From assembly GCA_023433825.1 (NCBI GenBank), contig JAEYTU010000048.1:1-11645 (forward strand): a DNA stretch of 11,645 bases, read 5' to 3'. The notes under the pieces were generated by a model that saw only the letters and a program-made list of their open reading frames with translations, made no database searches and was not told the DNA's origin. Position 1 is the stretch's first letter, and every line of letters begins with the position of its first letter. This DNA is from Planctomycetota bacterium (GTDB lineage: Bacteria; Planctomycetota; UBA1135; UBA2386). Below are positions 6,226 through 11,645 of the stretch, one piece after another. Position numbers and translations under genes: made by a program.

Positions 6226-7464
6226 TCACTTGCCGAGCACCTTCTTGCGCCATTCGGCGGCGCGTTCGGCGCGGGTCTCGGCCGGAGCGTCGCGCCAGAA
6301 GGCTTCGTCGAAGGTCTCGTCCCATCCGAACAGGCGGCTCAGCGCGTACGCCATCGTCAGCCGCACGATCGGATCGGGATCGCCGAGCAGGTCGAACAGC
6401 ACGATCGCGTCGCCGCGTTCGGCGAAGTCGGCAACGGCGCGTGCCGCGACGATGCGCGTCGACTCGCCGCCGGACGCCGGCCTCCGTAGGTAGTCGACGA
6501 GCGGCTGGAACGTCCGGTCGCCCATCCGCGAAAGCGCGATCTGCGTCACCATCGGCGACCGCATCCGTTGACCACTCGCGAGGAACGTCTGGACCGACTT
6601 CTCGATCTCGTCGTCACGCGCCGTGACACCGATCATGTCGAGCGGCCACAGGTTGGCCATTCGATCCATGTCGGGGTAGCGGACGTTGCGGAACACGCCA
6701 TCCGCGATGCCCGCGATGCGCATCTCCGGCACTTGCCGTTGGATGCCGCCGGGTTCCGACAGCACGACCCCAGTCGTCATCGAATAGACGGTCAACTCGT
6801 CGCCCTTCGCTTCGACGTCGACACCGAGCCGGTCCCAGTCGACGAAGCCCTGTGCGTGACGGATCCGGAAGCGGAACCCCTTCTCCGGCAGGTAGACGAG
6901 CACGCGTCCGTTCTGCAGCTCCAACTCGGTCGGCTTGACGAGGCGGAAGCTCGTCCCGCGCGCGGCGAAGATCTCGACACCGTCGGCCGTTCGCACCATC
7001 GCGCGGGCGCGTTCGTCGGTCTGGAGCAACGCACCGAGCGCCAACGGGTCGCCGATCGTCAGCGGCGCGGCGTTGGCGTTGCGCGCCTGCGCCGCGGTGA
7101 CCTTGCCGTAGCTGACGAGCAGACGCGCATCGGGAGGCGCAGGCGGGACGGGCGTCGGCGTCGTCGAGGGTGGCCGCGCGATCGGCTGTTGCGTGGCGGC
7201 CGGTGGCGGAGCGGGGCGCAGCAGGAAACCGACGAGGAAGCCGGCGGCAGCGGAGGACGCGATCAGCGTGACGACGGTCGGCCAGCGCCACCCGTGTGGC
7301 GGGCGCGGCAGCGACGAGCTCTTCGGGGCCGGCAACTCGCGGATCGCCGCGAGCACCCGCGCCGCGTCGGCATCGGGATCGCCGGCGAGCGGCGCCAACG
7401 CGCGGCGCAACAGCTGGTCGCCGTTCGCATCGCCGCGGGGCGTCGGACCGCGAGCTGACGTCAT
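6226..7464 (-). CDS. FecR-like membrane protein with C-terminal HEAT-like repeats (putative sigma regulator)
   Basis: A 412-residue single-pass protein, the likely partner and regulator of the ECF sigma factor encoded just upstream. Seen: a 60-residue cytoplasmic N-terminus; one TM helix at about 62-83; a Pro-rich linker at 84-112 (PAPPPAATQQP, PTPVPPAPP); a FecR-like beta domain at about 115-240 (TADGVEIFAARGTSFRL, LELQNGRVLVYLPEKGFRFRI halves); and an alpha-helical C-terminus of about 285-380 with HEAT-like helix pairs (TQIALSRMGDRTFQPLVDYL, RIVAARAVADFAERGDAIVLF, PDPIVRLTMAYALSRLFG). No zinc anti-sigma motif is visible. Its ATG overlaps the sigma stop by 4 bp (ATGA), so the two are translationally coupled. 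By topology the FecR and HEAT regions lie outside the cytoplasm. The anti-sigma role is inferred from position and FecR similarity. The HEAT call is by helix pattern only. Confidence 0.75.
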   Translation of the reverse strand: MTSARGPTPRGDANGDQLLRRALAPLAGDPDADAARVLAAIRELPAPKSSSLPRPPHGWRWPTVVTLIASSAAAGFLVGFLLRPAPPPAATQQPIARPPSTTPTPVPPAPPDARLLVSYGKVTAAQARNANAAPLTIGDPLALGALLQTDERARAMVRTADGVEIFAARGTSFRLVKPTELELQNGRVLVYLPEKGFRFRIRHAQGFVDWDRLGVDVEAKGDELTVYSMTTGVVLSEPGGIQRQVPEMRIAGIADGVFRNVRYPDMDRMANLWPLDMIGVTARDDEIEKSVQTFLASGQRMRSPMVTQIALSRMGDRTFQPLVDYLRRPASGGESTRIVAARAVADFAERGDAIVLFDLLGDPDPIVRLTMAYALSRLFGWDETFDEAFWRDAPAETRAERAAEWRKKVLGK

Positions 7465-8096
7465 ACGGGGCCCCCGTTGTCGTCCCCGTTCGTGCCGGGA
7501 CGGAGCCCGAACGCCGTCCGGAGCTTCTGGCGCGCCCGGTTCAGACGTTGGTTCACGGCGGCTTCGGTGATCGACAGGACGCTGGCCATCTGCGCGTAGC
7601 TCATCTCCTGGAAATAGAACAACAGGACGACCTCCCGAAGGCTCTCCGGAAGGCTACCGACGATGCGCCGCAGACGAGCGAGGCGGTCGTGCGGGTCCGT
7701 GTCGACGACTTCTTCTGTCGGATCCAGCTCGATTTCGTCGAGCGAGAGCGCCTTGCGGTCGCGCCGCCGCAGCCGGTCGACGCACAGGTTGACCGCGATC
7801 CGGTGCACGTACGAACCGAAGCTCTCTGCGGACTGCAGTCGACCGAGCCCTTTGTAGGCACGCAGAAAGACCTCCTGCACCATGTCGTCAAGATCCTGAT
7901 GCATGCCCGTTCGGGCGATGCATGCCGCCCGAACGATGCGCGCATAACGGACCGCGAGCAGACCAAAGGCCTCTCGCGAACCCAGAAGGGTCTCTCGGAC
8001 CAACTCCCGATCGGGGAGCTGGGGGTCGGTGGCGTGCACGCTTTCGCTCGAGATGTCCTGGTCCACGGTGCCGCAGGGGCGGTTGGGATGCGTCAC
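7461..8096 (-). CDS. ECF RNA polymerase sigma factor
   Basis: A 211-residue sigma-70 family factor of the extracytoplasmic-function type, which directs RNA polymerase to a small set of promoters. Region 2 at about 40-112 includes DLDDMVQEVFLRAY (68-81) and SYVHRIAVNLCVDRLRRR (95-112). Region 4 at about 148-195 includes LPESLREVVLLFYF and a helix-turn-helix MSYAQMASVLSITEAAVNQR (166-185). No region 3 and no long C-terminal extension. The start is the first possible one after an in-frame TGA about 30 bp upstream, and it is GTG. A second GTG ten codons on (Val11) is a credible alternative, since conserved sequence begins near residue 27. The last four bases overlap the next gene. The sigma factor probably answers to the downstream FecR-like protein; targets are unknown. 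Confidence 0.93.
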   Translation of the reverse strand: MTHPNRPCGTVDQDISSESVHATDPQLPDRELVRETLLGSREAFGLLAVRYARIVRAACIARTGMHQDLDDMVQEVFLRAYKGLGRLQSAESFGSYVHRIAVNLCVDRLRRRDRKALSLDEIELDPTEEVVDTDPHDRLARLRRIVGSLPESLREVVLLFYFQEMSYAQMASVLSITEAAVNQRLNRARQKLRTAFGLRPGTNGDDNGGPV

Positions 8097-8106
8097 CGAA
8101 ACCGAC

Positions 8107-8116
8107 CGACTAGTCG
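8107..8116. repeat. 10-bp perfect palindrome in the sigma-factor leader
   Basis: CGACTAGTCG, 10 bp before the GTG start of the sigma gene. Short enough to be chance, but it sits next to a second inverted repeat in the only promoter-bearing gap upstream of the sigma gene. Confidence 0.3.
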
Positions 8117-8125
8117 CTCGTCACC

Positions 8126-8145
8126 ACTGAAGAACGACATTCAGT
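8126..8145. promoter_or_regulatory. Inverted repeat upstream of the sigma-factor gene, candidate operator
   Basis: ACTGAA (8126-8131) and TTCAGT (8140-8145) are a perfect 6-bp inverted repeat with an 8-bp spacer. It starts 30 bp before the GTG at 8096. The 20-bp span is typical of a dimeric regulator's operator. The neighbouring patch at 8146-8157 is AT-richer. Whether it is an operator, an autoregulated promoter element or chance cannot be told from sequence alone. Confidence 0.35.
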
Positions 8146-8226
8146 CCGGAAAAATCGGCACGTCGACCGCGAGGCGCGCAGTGTGGCCGAGACGAACTCG
8201 GGACTTTCGCGAAGCTGCGACTCGAC

Positions 8227-8276
8227 GGCGCGCGTGCGTGACGCGCGCGCGCCGGGCCAACGTCGGGCGCGCGTCA
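8227..8276 (-). terminator. GC-rich nested inverted repeats after the S46 peptidase gene
   Basis: Two overlapping hairpins are possible. One is GGCGCGCG (8227-8234) with CGCGCGCC (8246-8253). The other is a 10-bp perfect pair TGACGCGCGC (8239-8248) with GCGCGCGTCA (8267-8276), whose right arm contains the stop codon of the peptidase gene. They are mutually exclusive. No T run is present. Likely the transcript end of the peptidase operon. Confidence 0.4.
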
Positions 8277-10334
8277 GCCGCCGGTCGGGACGGTCAACTC
8301 GTCGGCGATGCGGCCGGCGTCGTAGACCTTGCGCAGCGATTCGAGGATCGCCTCGACGTGCACCGACACCGATCGCGCGACCGTGTCCGAGTAGACGAAG
8401 CGGTTCGCGAGCATCTCGATGTTGCCGTCGAAGATCAGCCCGACGACCTCGAGCTGTTTGTTGACGATCGGGCTGCCGGAGTTGCCGCCGATGATGTCGT
8501 TCGTCGCGACGAAGTTGACGCCCTTCGTCATGTCGATCGCGTCCTTGCGATCGAGCCACGGCTGCGGCAGGTCCCACGGGTACTTGCCGTCGAACTCGAC
8601 GTTGCGGGCGAACATTCCATAGAACGACGTCCGGTACGGCGCGATCGTCCCGTTGTACGGGAAGCCCTTCGCGACGCCGTCGCTGAACCGCAGCGTGAAC
8701 GTCGCATCCGGGCTGACCTTGTCGCCGTAGACGGCGAACAGCGCCTGCCCGATGCGCGCACCGAGCGCGCGCTCCTCGATGTCCATCTGCGCCTTCGCGC
8801 GTTCATTGGCAGCCACGATCGGCGCGAGCACGCGCGCGACGACGACCGCCGGATCGTCCGACTTCGCGACCGCGTCGGCGCCGCCGTCGATCAGCTCGGT
8901 CACGGCCTTCGCATTCGTCAGCTTGCTCTTCGCGAGGCGCTCGGCCGCTTCCTTCGGCGACTTGCCGTCGAGGATCGCGACGAGCACCGGGTCGTTCGCC
9001 GGCAGCCACCGCTGCGCGCGCTCGAGGTGATTGACGAAGAACGGCATCGTCGTCGGCGTCGTGGCCCCGGCCTGGCTTTGGAACACACCCGCCGCTGCCT
9101 TGCGCGCCGCATCGCCCGCCGCAGGCGCACCGACCGCGCGAACGGCCGCGACGGCCGCCGCGAGCGCCGGCAGACCACCGGGGTTGTGGAAGCGTTGCGT
9201 CGCCTCCGCGGCCGACTTCCGCTTCGCCAAGTCCGCGAGCGCGTCGAACACGTCGCCGAACCGCGCCTTCAGCGCCGGGTCGGCGTCGACCCGCTCGCGG
9301 AACGACTTCTCGGCCGACTCCTTCTGCGCCATCAGCTTTGGATCGAGCAGCCCGTTCAGATACCCGCGGAACGCCTTCTGCGCGTTCTGCAGGCTCAGCA
9401 GCGGCGTGCGGACCTGTGCTTCGAGTTCCGGACCCTGCGCACCGAGTTCCGACAGGATCCGCACGCGATCGTCGATCATCCCGAGCTGCATCGGATACGC
9501 GGCGTCGCGCAGGTACTCCATCTGCGCCTTCGTCAGCAGTCGCCCGGTCGACCCCGGATTGCCGGTCACGAACAGCACCTCGCCTTCCTGCGGACCGGTG
9601 CTGCTCCACTTGAAGTAGTTGCGGCTCGTGTCGGCCGGTTTGCCGTCGAGGTACGCACGGCAGAACGCGAAGTCGATCGAGTAGCGCGGATACGTGAAGT
9701 TGTCCGGGTCGCCGCCGAAGTGCGCGGCCTGCAAGTGCGGCGCGACGACGAGGCGAACGTCGGAATAGACGCGGTACAGGTAGAGCTGGAAGACGGCGCC
9801 CTGGTGCAGCCGCACGACTTGCGGCTCGAGACCGGGGTTGCTCTTGCGCGCTTCGTCGGCGATCGCCTTCTCGTTCGTGGCGCGCTTTCTCTCGATCGTC
9901 GCCGCGTCGTCGCCGTCGGCGATGCCGGCGTTCATCCGTTCGGTGACGTCCTGCATCGACATCAGCTGCTGGACCGTCAGCCCCGGGATCGGCACTTCGT
10001 CGGAGTAGTCCGCCGCGACGAACCCGTCCTTGACCCAGTCACTGCCCTTCGGACTGACCTGCGCGATCATGTCCCGCGCGCAGTGATGGTTCGTCATGAT
10101 CAGTCCCTTCGGCGAGACGAACGACGCCGAACACCCACGCCCGAACCGCAGCGATGCGAGTCGCAGCATGTCGAGCCATTCCTGCGTCGGCGCGAAGCCG
10201 TACTCCTTCTGCAGGTAGGCGAGCGGTGGATTCTCGAACGTCCACATCTTGCCCATCTCCAGGTTCTCCTGGGCGCGCGCGGCTGCGGGCAGCAGCAGCG
10301 CGAGGGCGATCGTCGAAAGGCGAGTGCGGTGCAT
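8274..10334 (-). CDS. S46-family dipeptidyl-peptidase, DPP7-like
   Basis: A 686-residue exported serine peptidase that removes dipeptides from peptide N-termini; length fits the family (about 700). Seen: signal peptide 1-21 (ARA before the mature end); LEMGKMWTFENPP at 25-37, the family's N-terminal signature; TNHHC at 81-85 with catalytic His84; FGGDPDNFTYPRY at 206-218 holding the catalytic Asp (209 or 211); a helical middle about 270-520; GGNSGSP with nucleophile Ser619; FDGN with Gly637, 18 residues after the Ser. Gly there marks the DPP7 type (hydrophobic P1) and Arg the DPP11 type (acidic P1). ATG start at 10334 with GAGAG 6 nt upstream. It is the second gene of a tandem pair, 49 bp after its paralogue, so probably cotranscribed. 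It works in the periplasm or at the surface. Family is certain; P1 preference is predicted. Confidence 0.95.
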   Translation of the reverse strand: MHRTRLSTIALALLLPAAARAQENLEMGKMWTFENPPLAYLQKEYGFAPTQEWLDMLRLASLRFGRGCSASFVSPKGLIMTNHHCARDMIAQVSPKGSDWVKDGFVAADYSDEVPIPGLTVQQLMSMQDVTERMNAGIADGDDAATIERKRATNEKAIADEARKSNPGLEPQVVRLHQGAVFQLYLYRVYSDVRLVVAPHLQAAHFGGDPDNFTYPRYSIDFAFCRAYLDGKPADTSRNYFKWSSTGPQEGEVLFVTGNPGSTGRLLTKAQMEYLRDAAYPMQLGMIDDRVRILSELGAQGPELEAQVRTPLLSLQNAQKAFRGYLNGLLDPKLMAQKESAEKSFRERVDADPALKARFGDVFDALADLAKRKSAAEATQRFHNPGGLPALAAAVAAVRAVGAPAAGDAARKAAAGVFQSQAGATTPTTMPFFVNHLERAQRWLPANDPVLVAILDGKSPKEAAERLAKSKLTNAKAVTELIDGGADAVAKSDDPAVVVARVLAPIVAANERAKAQMDIEERALGARIGQALFAVYGDKVSPDATFTLRFSDGVAKGFPYNGTIAPYRTSFYGMFARNVEFDGKYPWDLPQPWLDRKDAIDMTKGVNFVATNDIIGGNSGSPIVNKQLEVVGLIFDGNIEMLANRFVYSDTVARSVSVHVEAILESLRKVYDAGRIADELTVPTGG

Positions 10335-10383
10335 TGGGTTCTCTCGGTGGAACGGGTTGGAAACTGGGGAACGAACGGCCGCG

Positions 10384-11645
10384 TCAGCGGCTGTTCGTCA
10401 GTTCGTCGGCCAGCGCGTCGGCGTCGTAGATCTTGCGCAGCGCTTCGAGGATGCCGCCGGCGTGGACGGACACCGTGCGCGCGCGGTCGGAGCGGTACAG
10501 GAACCGGTTCGGCAGGCTCTCGATGTTGCCGTCGAAGATCAGTCCGATCAGGCGCAGGTCGCGATCGACGAGCGGACTGCCGGAGTTGCCGCCGGTGATG
10601 TCGTTCGTCGAGACGAGGTTGACCGGGGTCGTGAGATCGATCCGGTCACGCCGCGCCGTCAGCAGTTCCGGCAGGTCGAACGGGTGCTTGCCGGCGAACT
10701 CGACCGAACGCGCGAACATGCCGCCGAACACCGTGCGCCACGGGGCGACGGTGCCGTTCATCGGATAGCCACGGACGACGCCGTCGCTGAACCGCAGCGT
10801 GAACGTCGCATCGGGGCTGACCATCGTCCCGTAGACGGCGAACAGCGCGCGGCCGACTTCGGCGCCGAGCGCCTGCTGCTCCGACTCGAGTGCCGACATC
10901 GCGCTCGCGTAGTCCTTCGACAGTCCGCGCAGCAGCACGGCGAGTTGGATCGCCGGGTCGTCGGACGCGTGGACGGCAGCAGCGCCTTTCGCGATCAACG
11001 CGTTCCGGAAGTCGCGATCGAGGATCCGGCTCTTCGCGATTCGATCGGCCGCCGCGTCTGCGTCGCCGCCTGCCAGTGCGGCGACGACGAACGGGTCCTT
11101 GTCACCGAGCCACTTCTGCGCGTCGCGGATCTGATCGGCGAACAACTTGCTCGAGATGGCGGTCAACGTCGCGTCGGGCGCCGCCTCCTCGAGCTGGGCG
11201 AGGATGAACGCACGCGATCTCTCGTCCCGCGCCGGATCGACGGCCTCCAAGACGAGCTCGGCGATCGTGACGTGAGCCGAGTCGCCCGACGAGTGGAACC
11301 GCAGCTTCGGCACCAGCTCGGTCATTCGCTTCGCGTTCTCGGCGAGGCGGTCGAACAGCGTCCCGAACTTGGCCTTCCACGCCGGGTCGGCGTCGATCCG
11401 CGCGCGGAAGTCGGCTTCGGCCGCGGCCTTCTCCTTCAGCAGCGACGGTTCGAGAAGCCCCTCGTACTCGCCGCGATACGCCTTCTGCGCGTTCGAGATC
11501 TGGAACACGAACTCCCGCAGCTCACGCGCGCGCTCCGGTTGCTGCTTCGCCCACTGCGCGGCGGCTTCGAGTTGTGCCTCGAACTGCGCGAGCTGCAGCG
11601 GCAACTCGGCGTCGCGGTGGTACTCCATCTGCGCCTTCGTCAGCA
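10384..11645 (-). CDS. S46-family dipeptidyl-peptidase, DPP7-like (N-terminus outside window)
   Basis: Partial gene; the start, signal peptide and the catalytic His and Asp lie beyond the right edge. About 419 codons are visible, beginning LTKAQMEYHRD, which matches LTKAQMEYLRD at residue 268 of the neighbouring peptidase. The distance from that Met to the serine nucleophile is 348 residues here and 347 there, so the fold is intact. Seen: GGNSGSP with the nucleophile codon at 10582-10584, and FDGN with Gly (codon 10528-10530) 18 residues later, so DPP7-like specificity as in the neighbour. Over the last 150 aligned residues the two proteins are about two-thirds identical by hand count; the helical middle has diverged more. 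It is the upstream, first-transcribed member of the pair. Why a cell keeps two of the same predicted class is unknown; different chain-length or P1 preference is possible. Confidence 0.92.
   Translation of the reverse strand, partial: LTKAQMEYHRDAELPLQLAQFEAQLEAAAQWAKQQPERARELREFVFQISNAQKAYRGEYEGLLEPSLLKEKAAAEADFRARIDADPAWKAKFGTLFDRLAENAKRMTELVPKLRFHSSGDSAHVTIAELVLEAVDPARDERSRAFILAQLEEAAPDATLTAISSKLFADQIRDAQKWLGDKDPFVVAALAGGDADAAADRIAKSRILDRDFRNALIAKGAAAVHASDDPAIQLAVLLRGLSKDYASAMSALESEQQALGAEVGRALFAVYGTMVSPDATFTLRFSDGVVRGYPMNGTVAPWRTVFGGMFARSVEFAGKHPFDLPELLTARRDRIDLTTPVNLVSTNDITGGNSGSPLVDRDLRLIGLIFDGNIESLPNRFLYRSDRARTVSVHAGGILEALRKIYDADALADELTNSR

Noticed and set aside
8227..8276. Alternating CG tract as a possible Z-DNA or CRISPR-like repeat
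   Set aside because: It is explained by two GC hairpins at a gene end; there are no regularly spaced repeats.
7296..10598. 1100-codon plus-strand open frame opposite the sigma and peptidase genes
   Set aside because: It is antisense to four genes with clear family motifs, and its product is an Arg/Asp/Val-rich low-complexity shadow. Long antisense frames are expected at this GC content, where stop codons are rare.
8274..11645. Possibility that the two peptidase genes are one gene broken by a frameshift
   Set aside because: The downstream gene has its own signal peptide and all triad motifs, and the upstream one has its own GNSGSP and C-terminus followed by a stop; they are two complete paralogues apart from the window edge.

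Overview
The window comes from a high-GC bacterium (about two-thirds G+C by eye), most likely a planctomycete. The main support is a recognisable C-terminal secreted-protein domain (GxGC, PLDLGxxGxPGC, IP..PGIxG..xYxQ type) in one protein and a related domain in a second. Long ECF-sigma/membrane-protein gene pairs, S46 peptidases and mostly weak Shine-Dalgarno sites agree with this. The assignment is by pattern recognition, not by a database search.

Left edge: a 3-hydroxyacyl-CoA dehydrogenase gene (minus strand, C-terminus outside the window) is transcribed away from a large plus-strand gene for a secreted 1009-residue PhoD-like metallophosphatase. That protein carries two tandem lectin-like beta-sandwich repeats and a planctomycete-type terminal domain. 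The 209-bp gap between them holds a candidate promoter for each, with similar -10 contexts.

Centre, all minus strand, read right to left: a GTG-started ECF sigma factor (8096-7461) overlaps by 4 bp (ATGA) a single-pass FecR-like protein with HEAT-like repeats. Then come a PepSY-associated transmembrane protein and a small secreted protein with the planctomycete terminal domain. The order sigma / FecR-like / PepSY-TM resembles iron-type cell-surface signalling operons, but no TonB-dependent receptor lies between or beside the genes in this window. The secreted protein ends tail-to-tail with the phosphatase gene, 12 bp away. Both stop codons lie in the arms of one 7-bp inverted repeat, a likely two-way terminator.

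Right edge, minus strand: two S46-family dipeptidyl-peptidase genes in tandem, 49 bp apart; the first-transcribed one is cut by the window edge. Both have Gly at the position that separates DPP7-like from DPP11-like (Arg) specificity, so both are predicted to favour hydrophobic P1 residues. Together with the secreted phosphatase they suggest a cell that scavenges phosphate and peptides outside the cytoplasm. I saw no tRNA, rRNA, CRISPR array, insertion sequence or prophage gene. No gene-free stretch exceeds about 210 bp.
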